Shown: positions 23,439-40,095 of the stretch, one piece after another
Numbering within the stretch: position 1 is the stretch's first letter
Layout: the number at the start of each line of letters is the position of its first letter
Source: Vanilla planifolia
Taxonomy: Eukaryota; Streptophyta; Magnoliopsida; Asparagales; Orchidaceae
DNA length: 64,000 nucleotides
Assembly (NCBI GenBank): GCA_023846275.1
Contig: CM043865.1
Span: forward strand, 27,695,912 to 27,759,911
Direction of reading: 5' to 3'
Notes under the pieces: model-generated
Told to the model about the DNA's origin: nothing
The model's database searches: none
What the model saw: only the letters and a program-made list of their open reading frames with translations
Program-made: the position numbers and the translations under genes

Positions 23439-25284
23439 CTTCGCGAACCCCTTTCTTCCTCTTTTTCCTTTCTTTGAACCAAGATCTGGTATTTTTTTAC
23501 TCCTCCACAGTTCCTACTCTCCCTCATCCACCTCTGTTTCTCGCGGTAAAAAGTTAAACTAGGGAAGAAGGAGAAAACGAATCTACTTTACCTCTCCAGC
23601 TCTACCCCACAAGTGGGTCTCTTTGCTGCCTTCCTTCCTTCCTTCCTTGCCTTTGTCACCTTGCTTTAGATTTATTTTATTTTATTTTATTTTATTTGGG
23701 CATAACGTTTCTATCCCATCTTTTAAAAATTCTTTCTTTTAACTCAAAAATATCAATATCTTCATAAATATTTTTAAATTCATAAACTATACAAAAACAA
23801 AACCAAACTTTTATGTTTTTTTAATGATATTTATTTACTATTTTCAACTTTACTTATAATAAAAAATTATATATATATATATATTTATTAAAATTCCTTT
23901 TTTTTAAAGTTATTTTTAGGCTTATGTATTTTTTTTTTTTTTGACGAAAAAGGACTTAAAACTACTTGTAGCATTGCTAACGATCTCATAACATATTAAG
24001 TTGAGCTGCTTTGAACTTACATTGAGGTAGGATTTGAATTTTTCAATCAATTTTATCCAAATTTGGATAATGGGTTTTTGATTTGAGTAAAATCTGATTG
24101 TTGTTACAAATATTCAAATTTGATACAAGAAAAAGTATATTTAATCTTGATTAATTAAAAATCATGTAATATAAATCTCAAGTATTGAGAAATTTCAACA
24201 TAAAGAGCAGTTAATTTTTTTTTTATTGAAGTTAAGGAAAGCATGAATTGAACCACGATAACTATAAAAAAAACTCAAGATATTTACTAATTTAACCCAA
24301 CCAAGTCTTTTTATTGTGAAAAAATGACAAATGCCATTAATAACCTTCGGAGCTACATAAGCAAAAGAAAGAGGGTTTTGTTCTTTCTTACAAATTGGAG
24401 CAAACTGTCCAATCTGAAGGTCATGAACAATCTTTTATATTTTGGCCATAAACTTTTTACAAATAACAAATTTTGATGATTTTTTATATGTTGGAAGTTT
24501 GAAAATAAGTTATGCAAATTTGTAGATCAAAACTTAGCTTATACATGTTGTAATAAAAAAAATAATTAAAAAAATACGAGACATCCTATAATATCTTGTT
24601 CACATGATTTAGATATTATACAAAAAAATTCTTTTTTTCTTTAGATAATATGGTCTAATAATGTCTAACATTTTTATGTTTGATATAATAATATGCTCGA
24701 TTAATTAGAAAATTTTATTGTTGAAAGTTATGAAAGATATTTGATAAAATTTATGATTTTTTTTTTTGCTTTAAAATAATAAATTTAAAATATGCTTGAT
24801 TTTTTAAAATTAAATTTAGGTTTAAATAAAAGAATGGCCAGGTCAAGGCCTAGACTAGGTTCCTCTTCCTCTCGACGTCTTTTGAGGGAGTCAGCGAGGT
24901 GAAGTCGGAAGAACTTGGTTGGAGATTACCAATGTACCCATCGCACTTTCCCCGTGCCGGCTTGCTCTTCTCTTCTCTAATTTTCTCCGCCAAGTCTTTG
25001 CTGCTTCTCCTCCTCAAGTTTAAGAAACGGGGGGAGCTCAAAGCCAGTTCGACCTTATATAGTTTCCAATTCAATGCAGGAAACGCTGATCTCATGTTGG
25101 ATAGGAGGTCCTTTTCCTACGTGGGTTTTAGTTTCCTGGGTGATTCAGGGCCTTTGCCGGATTTGATTCATGCTTTGCCTTTTTATAGATAAAACCTCGA
25201 GGTTTCCTTATGTTGATGAATTCTAGGTTTCTCTTATTTGGTCATAGAAATTCTCACTGCGGACTGATTTGAGGGTTCAAGCCG
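23439..25284. other. Divergent intergenic region between the pseudokinase and CDPK genes
   Basis: 1.85 kb that must carry the promoters of both flanking genes, which point away from each other. Pyrimidine-rich DNA near 23450-23700 contains (TTCC)n and (TTTTA)n microsatellites. The middle is very AT-rich. The last 400 bases are GC-richer; TTATATAG near 25055 is a possible TATA element for the CDPK, which would have a roughly 200-base leader. Confidence 0.6.
23630..23697. repeat. Microsatellites (TTCC)n and (TTTTA)n
   Basis: About five TTCC units at 23630-23648 and about five TTTTA units at 23670-23697, in the upstream region of the pseudokinase gene. Confidence 0.85.
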
Positions 25285-29384
<4,100 letters not shown>

Positions 29385-29888
29385 TGGCTTTTAAAGGATG
29401 AGTTATTGTTTGATTTGCATTTTAAAATGGTTTTGTTGTTATATCAAACTAGCCATAGGTGCTTCTTTAAATGATTGAAATAAGTTAATAATAAAATTGA
29501 AATCATGAGTTTGGGATGATGATGATGAATTAGTTAAGATTAATTAACCCAGTTAGAGTGTCGAAGAACATCTTCTAGAAGCCACGCTAACAAATTGTTA
29601 TTAAAAAATTTAAATAATTTCTTCTTATAACCAACCGTTATAATTTTTTAATAAAAATAATAACATTTATGTAGTGTAAAAGAAAATTGTTTTTTTAAAT
29701 ACTTTTTTTATTAACTAAATGTGGCAATGGTTAAAAAATTAAACGTTTAAATAATCATACAAACAACGGGGCAGGTACTAATTATCGAGTCATATATATG
29801 ACGTTTCTAGGACATGCGTGCCTGATTTTCGATTTAAATTAAAATAAAAATGTTTTCGATATTTATTTTAATATTTTTCCTCCAACTA
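29385..29888. other. Convergent 3' regions of the CDPK and the unknown minus-strand gene
   Basis: About 500 AT-rich bases holding the two 3' untranslated regions. AATAAAATTG near 29489 is a plausible polyadenylation element for the CDPK. No other gene seen. Confidence 0.55.
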
Positions 29889-30422
29889 TTACCTATCGAA
29901 CATGGACGTACGCCGTTCCGTTAACGGCGCCAAAAACAGATCATCGTTCCTCTGCGAACCACTTCGCCAGAAACCGCCGCTGCAAAATTTTGACCACACT
30001 TCTCTCTCCAGCTCGAAAACCACCGCCGAGGGCGACTCCTCCGGCCATGGATCGCCGAAAGGCGTAAAGATACTTCCGCGCGTTCCGACAACCACGGCGT
30101 CGAACCCGTCGGGATCCGAACTGGAGCTGGAGTTCGAACCGGTACTCGATCCGACAAGCTTCGCCTTCCTCCTTACCCTCCGGTCATGGATCCGTTTCCG
30201 TAGGGCCCGGCGGAAGAGCCCCGCAGGCATCCGTACGGCGGCGAAGATGAATAGATTGGCTAGGCCGCAGGGGCAGCAGCAACAGATCGCAGCGCACTCC
30301 GCCGTCTTCCCTCCGGCGATCTCAGCGAAACGGGCCGTCGGTTTCGTCGGTTCCTTCTGGTCGATCATCCGCCCCATTGCCGGCGGCGCTGTGGCCTTCG
30401 TCGTGTAGTTCCTAACTTCCAA
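29889..30422 (-). CDS. Plant-specific protein of unknown function with a CCCCPC motif (single exon)
   Basis: A 177-residue open frame without introns. Two blocks match what I recall of a small land-plant family without assigned function. The first is GGKTAECAAICCCCPCGLAN (about 37-56), running into a hydrophobic stretch and then a basic segment RRALRKRIHDRRVRRKAK. The second is a C-terminal block LEREVWSKFCSGGFWRSGSQ (about 138-157). The cluster of Cys next to a hydrophobic segment suggests membrane association, possibly by acylation; that is inference. A TATA element about 100 bases upstream supports the start at 30422. The opposite strand is open over almost the same span (29902-30408), which is expected from the high GC content and is not a second gene in my view. 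Confidence 0.8.
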   Translation of the reverse strand: MEVRNYTTKATAPPAMGRMIDQKEPTKPTARFAEIAGGKTAECAAICCCCPCGLANLFIFAAVRMPAGLFRRALRKRIHDRRVRRKAKLVGSSTGSNSSSSSDPDGFDAVVVGTRGSIFTPFGDPWPEESPSAVVFELEREVWSKFCSGGFWRSGSQRNDDLFLAPLTERRTSMFDR

Positions 30423-31451
30423 TATACCAGATCCCGGGATGAAATCGCATCGATGCCGGTCTTTCTGCCCTTCCGAGAATCACCTTGCGGTAAGTTTCGG
30501 TCGAGCCCAGCTTTAAGTCTCTGTTTATAACTACTTCACGCAATGAAATTCCGGCGACGGCCACGAGGGAGCGAGGAGTGTGATGGAAACTAGAGATTAG
30601 ATGAGATTTCGGATTTCGTCAGGATTGATTTGGCTAGCCAATCCTCGGCCGGATACTTCGAATGACAGAGGAGAGAGAGAGAGTTGGACGGTCCAATTCG
30701 GGGGCATTTTAGAGTATATTTAACGGTTAAGATCTCAATCATCGGCTTTAATATTTTAATTTATTTCTTTGCGTTTACGAACTGTCCTTGAAATATTACT
30801 CATTTACACGTATGAACAAATAATAAAGTTTAAAATATTAGGTCAAATGGCTTCCAAATGCACCAAAGGCCACACACTTCACACCATGAGGCAAAATATA
30901 CTATGGGCTACAGGAAGACTGATGCAATAATGAAGTTCTCGATGATGGTATGAAGGCAAGTTTCAAATGAACTCTTTGATGTGATGGTAGACAAAGTCCT
31001 TTCAAACTCCATTAACTTATGATTGTATCATCTCTATCTTCACGTAGAATAAAAAAATACCAACAAATAGAGCATAAATGAAATAAGAACACAAAAAATA
31101 GCTAATAATTATAAGATTTATATAAAAAAAACAAAATAAAAAATTCATTTTATTTCTAAAATTTCAAATCCAAGTTCTTCATCCAATCACAAGTTTCTCT
31201 TTTTCTATCACATTTTGTTCCATGTTCTATTTTTCAATCCATGCACATCCTAACTCAGCTTCTTAGTTCAACTCTAGATAACGTACATAAGACTTGCTCT
31301 TGCGCATGCTTCTAGTGATTGGTTTCCATGTAGAAAACATATATGAATAAGGTTTAGTACATAGAAAAGAAAAACAAACAAGAACAAAGGTCCACAGTAT
31401 CACAAATCAGATGACCACTGAGGAAGACGATGTGCAAGAACAAGTAGAACA
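30423..31451. other. Intergenic region upstream of the unknown protein gene and downstream of the reductase
   Basis: 1.0 kb. The left part is the promoter of the minus-strand unknown gene (a GA run at about 30669-30683 and the TATA at 30524). The remainder is AT-rich and includes the 3' end of the reductase gene. No further gene seen. Confidence 0.6.
30524..30529 (-). promoter_or_regulatory. Candidate TATA box of the unknown CCCCPC protein gene
   Basis: On the minus strand TATAAA lies about 102 bases before the ATG at 30422, giving a leader of about 70 bases. Positional inference. Confidence 0.45.
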
Positions 31452-34400
31452 TCAGAAAATATAAGGTATTATGGCCTTGACATCCTTGGGGAAATCCTCA
31501 AACTTAGAAAGGTACCATTTCCTAGTCACATAGCTTCTTCCCATCAAATAGACAATGGAACCAAGTGTGAAAGAAAGGGTATATATTGTTTGAGATATGA
31601 GTGATATTCCTATGAATCCTATAATCTCAAAGAGATAATGAGGGCAGATCACCAATCCAAATAAGCCTCCTTTTGGAATCTTATAAACCTTTTCCCCCTT
31701 TGTTCTCAGCTTTGTGAGGATCAAATGATGATAAAAATTTCCAAAAATTCCAACAAGAAATAGAAGAACTCCAACATACTTCAAATCCATTGCAGGTTCC
31801 AACATATTCTTAGTCAGATGCTGGGCGTAGATGGAGGTAACAGTTGCACTGAAGTAACTTAAGGATATTGGAATGGCCGAGTCAAGGATCATTTGTCCAC
31901 TGTATTGATGAACAAATAAAACCTATACATTTCATTAAAAAGTTAGATTATGCATCCATACAAGTCTCTTGTATTAATGGTAAAGACAATTAATGCTTAT
32001 TTCAACATTTAGAAACATTCTGCAACACCCAAACTAAGATAAAGCAAGTTGTATATGCAATAAAATGAATAAGGCAAGAGCATTGAGTTGGTATGTTATT
32101 GGTGATGTTAATGAGATCATAATAAAATCTATAGATATTTCCATGAGATCATACAATTAATGTTTTAGTAGAACGATCGTCTTCCAGATTGTGACTAAAA
32201 AAACACTAATGAAGATCAACTTGGATTTTGAAATCAAACTTAAATCAAAATAATAGATTTAAACCAAGCAAAACAAAATCTAAAACCATAATGCGAGCAT
32301 TTCTTGAAATATGATTTAACTAACTTGGCATAACTAGAAATCAAATTCTTTATATATATATAAGTAGGCATTTGCATAAATTATATATATATAAATAATT
32401 TATAAAAAATAATATCATATATTATTATATTAGATATGACTGAATTTATAGACTTATTTAGGATAAAGAACTTAACTATGGAATAAAAAATCAAATTATT
32501 TTTTATTTATATCGAAATTAAACTGATTACCAATAAATCATGCCCAAACTCCAAACGAGAATAAGTTGAACTCTTATCTAAATGTTGGATCAAATTAAGA
32601 TTGCATCAAAGATCCTCAAGCCAATCTTTAAGCAAAGATAGGCTTATTTGAGATTGGATTATTAACAATCCTAAACATAACTGCTCTCTTATACAACCTT
32701 AAAAAGCAATTGCTTTAACCTAGTTTACAAAAAGTTTGTGTATCATGCTTTAATCAATACGTATGAAAACAAGATAATAGAAAACTTGATCATGTTAGTG
32801 CACCCACCAGTAGATATACTGGACAGAAATGAAAACTATGTAATTTATTTTGTTAGCATTTCATGAATAGTGACAATTTTATCCAATACAGCACAAATAT
32901 AAACCTATATCACAAAAAAAAGTGCCAACAAATAACATAATATAGGTTGGAACTAAAGGATGCATATTATAAAGAATTACAATTGAGGCGAATATGAGCA
33001 AAGATGGTGTGAAATGATCACTCACCGAAAAGAGGCAGTGTAGCTGCAGAAATAGCAACACGTTACAGTGAAAAATGCCACTTGCATGAAATATCAGCAC
33101 TGCAGAACCCGCTCATTTAAAAGCTAACTTTCCCTTATAGTTCTTATTGTTTTAATGAATAAAGGGAAGTGTGATCTAACTAAATAGCCCAATTTGAGGT
33201 GAATATATAGACCTCGATATTGGACAAGTAGCCAATGAGTCCAGTTACAAAGAAAAACTTTTAAACAAGTTTGGCCAAGGTTTTCTACATGAACTAGTAA
33301 AGTGCCAAACCCAATCATGAACACTGCATCAAGTAACCCATGAGACAACACCCATGAATTTGTTTCAATCAAAACCAATCCATAAAAAAACCTTGCTATG
33401 GTCAACAAAATAGACTAATTATGAGATGTGATAGGGTTTAGGCCAACACTAACAAGCATTCCATGTGATTTGTCTATTTGAACTTTGAACATAAGCAAAT
33501 TGCCTAGGCCTAAATCAAAAGACATGATTGAGGGTTTAGGCTTTTGTAAATTAACAAAATATTTAACTTAACAATCATATATCTCAAAAGTGAATTTGGA
33601 ACTTAAAACAATTATCACATTTATTATAAAATTCATCAATACAATTGAGCAATTGTATACAAGTTTCATTTAATCTTTCTTCAATATGATTTTGGTTGAG
33701 CTAAGCTTATTTCATAACGCTTTGATGGAGTCACTGAAGCTATTAAAAAAACAACCTAATTTGCCCGGTTGTTATAATGAAAAAAATTTCAACCAAACTT
33801 TGATCCAACTTAATAGCCTTATTGGTATGTATATTGATAGATTTAACTATTAGACTTATAGACAACTAATCCAATTGCCCCTAGAGGACTACTAAATGGG
33901 TAAAACAAAAGTTCTAGCATAAACATATATTATAGCTATACATTGTGGCTCAATCCAAGACTTTCTATGTTAACTTGAATAGACCTAAACGAAAGTCTTT
34001 CTCAGGTCAACAAAGTCAACCAATGGCAAGCATGGCTTAAGTTGAGGCTTACCAGTGCTCAAATAATTTTCCTTGCGTTATATCAAAGAGACAATTAAAC
34101 ATGTTCAATGTTATCCATTATTTATCAATCTTGACTCTTGCTTCATAACTTGTCCCCTACATGGACAATCCCCAATATAGTAGTAGGTAAACTCTTTTTT
34201 ATCCCCAAATGATTCTATCCGAAGCCTAGAATTCTTTCAAGTGTTTTATCGAAATTCTTTCAGGTGTTTTAAACTAAGCCTCTTCTCAATGTCATACTCA
34301 ACAAGGCTAGAACAATCATTATCCCTAAGGGCCCAATCAAATCCTTTTTCTATTGAGATTTACCTTTCACCTATTCTGTCTTGACCATTCCAAAGACATT

Positions 34401-36821
34401 GTTATTATAGTCTAGTTGGATAACTTGGTCCTTCACTTCCTTTAAGTTTTCGGTGCCCCCAACAAGAATGGTTGAGTCCTTATCAAAACGTCTATCATCC
34501 TCTTTAATAATAGTAACAAGTTCCTTCGCTTTTCGTAAGAACCCAAACCATTAAACTGTTTCTCCAAATCTCTCTTATCTAATCATTAAATGCTAATTTA
34601 ATGCCTAGATTTCTCGTTAACCTAGAGATTTACGATGCTGTCAAATTATATCCATCCATTTGTACCTCGTAAACCCTATTGACTATTTGTCTTCCATCAT
34701 AAATAAGAACCCATTTCAACCCACTCAAAGGCCTCTCTAACTCCACTCTTTTTAAAACCTTTCTTACCATTGGGTCTCACTCTTGCATTATCACTCCATC
34801 CTCTTTAGTTCGCTAGAATCTTAATTTTTTTGCTATCATTGTAGCTAATGGCGTCCATGAAGTGTCCATGGTATTCAAAGCATTCTATGATTCTTTCCTT
34901 TTACTATTTTTCTTATTACTATGATTCTCTCTGTTGCATTGTTACTCTTTTCTCTTAAGTTCATTAGAAAGCTTTTATTGTCACGATTCTTCTCTATTTA
35001 GTGTTCATTACAATAGTGCAGTCCTGTACTTCAAAAGCTATAAGAAAGCATTTTCCAACCAAAAGAGGCTATGGCTTTTACACCTTTTTTAGGGTTTTCA
35101 TGTTCCCATGTGTTGTTGCATTAAACTTTTGTAGCAATTTACTAACTCTCATTCCCCCATCCTTGGTTGATAGTCTCAAGTTTAACTATATTGCTACACA
35201 CCACAAGAGATGAATGCCTCAAACATGGTGAAGTCATTCTTTGATATAAGTTTCCAATATGCTTTGACAAGTTTCTTTTCATTCATGCAAATTCTAATCC
35301 CATAAGCATGAGCATCAAAGTAAACATGGTCATTTGAACATTGTCTCATTAAGCAAAAAAAACGTATCCATACAATTGAATAATGTTGTGTATGTTCTCT
35401 TTATCTCTCTATATTTGTTAACCATTTGAAGCATGTCCCTAAATATTCTCTCTCCCAGACATGTCACATTAAATCCCTTCATCTCTACCAATTTCTCTTT
35501 TGGTGTCTACATTAGTGCACATCAAAAAAGCATCTACTTAGGACCTTGTTGGGATGATCAAACTGCCTCAATGACCCAATTCCATGAGTGTGCACCTAAA
35601 AACCTCTGCTCAACTAAGTCTAACCCAAGCACGCCTTGCTATCTAATATCGGTTAGATTAAGAACCCTAACATTTTCCTCTAGCCAATTGAGATCGAACC
35701 CCTCTCTTGTTAGTTGTATCTCTTGATGAAAATGGTCAAACCCTTACAAAAATGCCTATTGTCCTACCATCATCTGACATACCACTTTTTCCAACTCAAA
35801 TGCTTTACTATTGCTCTATTTCGTTTCTCAAAATCCTGATATTAAAAGGTTTTTCAACACTCTGAATTCACCATCAAACTTTGGGTTAAGTCATATGCCT
35901 TGTTTCTTTGACATTCAGTAGAACTTTGTTTCTTTCTTTCTTCGATATGGCGTCTGTCTTCAATGATCCAATCACCATTTATCTTGATGCAGGCTCTGCT
36001 AAGGCCCCCAATAATGTACATAAACATGCAACTTCAGCCACAAATCTAACAATTCAAGATATTTCTTTCCTTTGGGAGTGCCAGAATCCTAGTCCAATGA
36101 CCACAAATTTGACCTCCCATCAAGTGTCAGTAACAGCCAGTTCTCTCCTTGTCCTCAAGGATATAATGAAGCTCCTTTTTGCTAATACAGTGGCTTTTTA
36201 ATCCTTTCTAAAACTTTACTGTTGACATTTTTGTTCTTGGCACTGATTGCTTAAGCAGACTCTAAAACAGTCAACTGTCCTTCCCCACCAGTTGGAAGAT
36301 TTAGACACCACCATGCTCCTAAACATGTAGAAAGAACTAGCTCCTACACACTCCAAGAAGTCACTCTCTGGTATCAACACCAACCGTAGATCACAGGAAA
36401 CAACACAAAGGTTAACCATAGAGACACAGAATTTGGTATTAGGGCACAAAAAATAAAAATAAAAAAAGAAAAGAAATGAGCGTATCACCTCAAGCACCCT
36501 CTTAGCGAAATGGATAGCGAGGGCCGAAGCCACGAGTTGGGCCCTGAGGTCCACCACGAGGCCAGGGACGAAGAAGGAGGCCAAGGCGGCAACCATTGCC
36601 GGCGAGTATAGCATAAGCATTCCAACCCTGCTCGAGATCCGGATATCCCCAACGCCGATGCTGGCAACTCCTGTGGCATCCCAAAACTTGGAGTAACGGA
36701 GATGCCGGCCTGCGATTTCGGAGGCACCTGTGATCGCCAGCGACGCAAAGCTGATCACCGACATCGACGACACGAACACCGACGCAGGCGGCGGAAAGAG
36801 GACACTACTAAAAAACGACAT
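31452..36821 (-). CDS. Steroid 5-alpha-reductase family protein (3-oxo-5-alpha-steroid 4-dehydrogenase-like), 2 exons
   Basis: Exons 36821-36489 and 31922-31452 join in frame to 267 residues, the usual length of the plant At5g16010-like group. These are multi-pass membrane enzymes, presumably of the endoplasmic reticulum, that reduce a double bond with NADPH; the substrate of this group is not settled. Exon 1 encodes LFPPPASVFVSSMSVISFAS, HLRYSKFWDATG and LHFAKRVLE-like text. Exon 2 has VLFVHQYSGQM and then the C-terminal reductase domain: GNFYHHLILTKLR, YKIPKGGLFGLVICPHYLFE, GRSYVTRKWYLSKFEDFPKD and the end KAIIPYIF, all family hallmarks. It is related to DET2 of brassinosteroid synthesis but closer to the non-DET2 branch by these signatures. 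The single intron is 4.6 kb and contains repeat copies found again upstream of the gene. Confidence 0.92.
31923..36488 (-). other. Large intron of the steroid reductase-like gene
   Basis: A 4.6-kb AT-rich intron. It includes one copy (34411-34872) of a repeat found again at 37101-37574. Open frames of 60-97 codons on both strands (for example 35433-35726 and 35908-36201 on the plus strand) have no recognisable homology. The middle 33.4-36.2 kb looks like ancient inserted repeat DNA of unknown class. Confidence 0.65.
34411..34872. repeat. Dispersed repeat, copy 1 (inside the reductase intron)
   Basis: Matches 37101-37574 in the same orientation. Shared ordered words include GGATAACTTGGTC, CAACAAGAATGGTTGA, TCTCTCTTATCT, GCTAATTTAAT.CCTAGATTT, TGTCAAATTATAT.CATCCATT, ACCCATTTCAAC.CA.TCAAAGGCCTCT, GGGTCTCACTCTTGCATTATCAC and CAAGTGTCCAT-like ends. 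Identity is roughly 80% by eye. No coding potential was recognised on either strand. Confidence 0.88.
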
Positions 36822-36863
36822 TTGTCTCGCTCTCTATGAAGCAACTTCTTCAGGATCAGCTGT

Positions 36864-36871
36864 ATAATATA
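36864..36871 (-). promoter_or_regulatory. Candidate TATA box of the steroid reductase-like gene
   Basis: Minus-strand TATATTAT lies about 43-50 bases before the ATG at 36821, which would leave a very short 5' leader. Positional inference. Confidence 0.35.
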
Positions 36872-37100
36872 GCACAGAAGTGGAAAACTAGGTGCATTTG
36901 ACAATCTAAAATTTAATTTAAATAAACTTTATATAAATTTTATTAAATAAATCATTGGGATGAAAATATTTTTTCCACTTCATATTAAATATCATTGATT
37001 ATATATATTTCAAATAGATCATAATGAGTTCATTTATTTTGTTTTTTATTTTTAAAATAAATTATATATTTCTTCTTAATTATAAAATTTTGAATAAAAG

Positions 37101-37574
37101 TTTAGTAGGATAACTTGGTCTTTTCCTTCCCTTAAGGTTTCTAAGGCCCTCAACAAGAATGGTTGAATCCTTGTCAAAATGTATATCATCCTATTCTTAT
37201 AATAATTGTAGCAAGTTTCTTAGTTTTTTTTTTATAAAAACCAAAACCATTAAATTGTTTCTTCAAGTCTCTCTTATCTGAATCATTAAAAGCTAATTTA
37301 ATACCTAGATTTATTATTAACCTATAGATTTATGATATTGTCAAATTATATTCATCCATTCAACACCTTGTAAATCGAATCTACTATTTCTCTTCTATCA
37401 TAAATAAAAACCCATTTCAACTCATTCAAAGGCCTCTTTGATTTCATTTTTTTTAATACTTTTCTTGGCATAGGGTCTCACTCTTGCATTATCACTTCAT
37501 CCTCTTGAGCTCGTCATAACTTTAATTTTTTCGCTAACATTGTAGCTAAATGGCACCCATCAAGTGTCCATTAT
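37101..37574. repeat. Dispersed repeat, copy 2 (upstream of the reductase gene)
   Basis: Direct-orientation partner of 34411-34872, about 2.7 kb apart. It is flanked on both sides by similar AT-rich sequence (about 37030-37098 and 37680-37748), each containing AAATAAATTAT.T..TTCTT-like text and AATTATAAAAT..TGAATAAAA. Copy 2 therefore either carries its own terminal repeats or was inserted into an AT-rich repeat. Confidence 0.85.
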
Positions 37575-37679
37575 AACGATGATGTCACCTTATTGTATTT
37601 TAAGAGTCAATAGTATTTGTCCCTTTATAGGTTTTTCTTATTGTCATATGTTGTTAAATTATGTACATGTCGATACTTT

Positions 37680-39345
37680 ATGTTATTTATTTTTATTTTG
37701 AAAATAAATTGTTTATTTCTTGATAATTATAAAATCATGAATAAAAAATAATTTAATATATATTTTCTAATTTATTTATATTATTTATTAAAAATTATGC
37801 AGTGATATAATTGAGATAAATCTATTGACAACAAAACCATCAATTTCTAACATCATTGAATAAAAAAATAATCAAATTAAATTTTAATAATGTGTGTATA
37901 TTTTTTTCCCCTCCTCACATAATGTCTCACATTTCTCTTTGACAAATAATGAAATGTTTGGAGAGTTAAAAATTAACATAGATTGTGAGATTCCAAAATA
38001 AGTCAATTTCAAAATTGTTGTATCAATGAGTAGACAATAAATAATCTCATGAACTAAAACATCTTTATATTGAAAGAAAAAAGAAATCAAAAGCAATTCC
38101 CATAATAATGGTGAGAGAAATGGTTGCTTCCTAAATTATGAAAATGAGGTTTCGAGAAAGCAATTCAAATATCTGTGTAGTAATGTAAGTGCATCAAATG
38201 TTGAATAAAAAAATTTTGAGATTTTCAAAATAAAAAGATTAAGTATTTTTTGAGATGAAACTATTGATGATAAAATCTTCAAATGTTAATGTCATTTAAT
38301 CATAAGTTAATAACATTAAATTTTAATAATATATTAAAAAAATGTGTATATATATATATATATATTGGTCTCTATATAAATATGAAAGGGAACCCCTCCG
38401 CTCTCTCTCATGAGATGCCCCGCATTTTACTTTAACAAGCGATGAAATGCTTTGGAGAGTTGAAAATTAGCATAGATATGGAGATTCCTAAATGTTCAAA
38501 TTTTGAAACTATTGTTGAATCCAATAGTAGGCAAGAGACAATAAGGCAAAGTAAAACATCTTAGTATACTAAGAAAAAGAAATAAAAAAACAATCCCTAT
38601 ACTGGTGGTGAACAAAATAGGAGTAACCTATACTATGAAAATCAAGTTGTGGGAAAGGAATTCAAATGTTGTGCTGATAACTGAGTCTATGGAGTGTTGT
38701 ACCATAGATAGCAAGAGTCTAATAGTCAAAAAATATCACTACTTTGCACTTTAAGTGAAATAGCAAGGACATATGGAATCTCATGTGTTACCAGACAAAT
38801 CATTGAAGAAGAAAATGTTAGAAGGATGAAGACTAAAAGGTAGAAGATGGTATTGTGATTTGCCTTTGGCTATAGAAAGATGAAGGGTATATAAAGAAGC
38901 TTGTTATAACCTTTAAGAAGAAAAGAAATGCATTAAGGTTATTTATGTTATTTTTTATTTTTAAAATAAATTATGTAGTTTGTTTTAATTGTAAAATTAT
39001 GAATAAAAAATTAGTTTAATATCCATTTTCCAATTTATTTATATTATTTATTAAAAATACTATGCTTATTTATGTAGTGGTGTAAGTGCATCAAATGTTT
39101 CATAAAAAAAGTTTTAGGATTGTAACAGAAAAAAACTACGTATTTGTTGATATGAATCTATTGACAATAAAACCATAAAATTTTAACATTATTTAATCAA
39201 AAGCTGATCAAATTAAATTTTAATAATATATAAAAGAAAATACATATATGTGTTAGGTCTCTACAAATATGAAAAAGAACTCCTTCCTCATGTGATGTCT
39301 CACATTTCACTATAATAAGTGATAAAATATTTTCCAAAATTAAAT
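37680..39345. repeat. Three diverged copies of an AT-rich unit
   Basis: Copies at about 37800-38175, 38176-38690 and 39070-39345 share GTAAGTGCATCAAATGTT, GA(T)GA.ACTATTGATGATAAAA-like text, a TTAAATTTTAATAAT core, a T/A run, TGTCTCACATTTC..TTTGAC/TATAATAA.TGAT/AAAATG, and TTGGAGAGTTGAAAATTA.CATAGAT. Copies 1 and 3 also share the 120 bases before the unit, so the array arose by more than one duplication. No open frame is kept between copies. Confidence 0.8.
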
Positions 39346-40095
39346 CATCAAATTTCTAGAATGTTTAATAAAATTTATCTAATTTTGAACATACTTTAAA
39401 ACATCAAATTGTGAGTTCTATGATAGAAATTATGCCTAATTTATAACAATTATTTTGGAGCTTTATGTCTAAGCATCCATTTGAAATTTAAAATCATCTA
39501 ATTAGGATTAGATTAATATTTGATTTAAAATGTGAAGATTTAAGCTCTATTTGTTTTCTAATATATTAAGATTATTTTTTAATTTTTCAAGAGTATTAAC
39601 CAATATCTCTATTAATGTGAATTATTTGATAAATGAGAGTATTATATAATTTTTTAGAAAAAAAAATATTAAAAAGATCTAGATGGGCAATGTTTTTGAC
39701 TTGGGAAGTGTTTTAAGGTTTTGAAATCCTACTCAATAGTAAATTATTAGAATTTCTTTCCTAATAGAAGTATTAAAGCTTTGTTATATTATTTCTACCA
39801 TAAACCCATTTTCCCCTATTTTTTTTGTTATTTTCACCTGTTTTTGCATTTTTTTGAACAACTCCTCCATCATCCCTACTTCATCAATCTATGTCAATGG
39901 TCTTTGGCTTGGACATTATAATCTAATAAAATGAATACTAGTTTATAACTTAATATATAATTAATATAAATCTTATCATGATATGTTTAAATTTATTTAT
40001 TATTAGATATTTATGGAAATATATATTACTGAATTGATATGGCTGACATTTAGAATTTACTCTTGAAAAGCCAAACATCACCAAATAACCAGGGA

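Larger units (their letters stand above)
36822..40095. other. Repeat-rich region upstream of the reductase gene
   Basis: 3.3 kb, strongly AT-rich, between two minus-strand genes. It holds the reductase promoter, the second copy of the dispersed repeat (37101-37574) and three diverged copies of another AT-rich unit (about 37800-39345). The last 700 bases (39350-40060) are AT-rich without recognised features. No gene was found. Confidence 0.7.

Noticed and set aside
29902-30408. Plus-strand 168-codon open frame opposite the CCCCPC protein gene
   Set aside because: The minus-strand frame has the recognised family motifs and an upstream TATA. The plus frame is a GC-driven shadow with no known motif.
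35433-36201. Plus-strand frames of 97 codons each in the reductase intron
   Set aside because: No recognised motif, no splice context, and the area looks like old repeat DNA.
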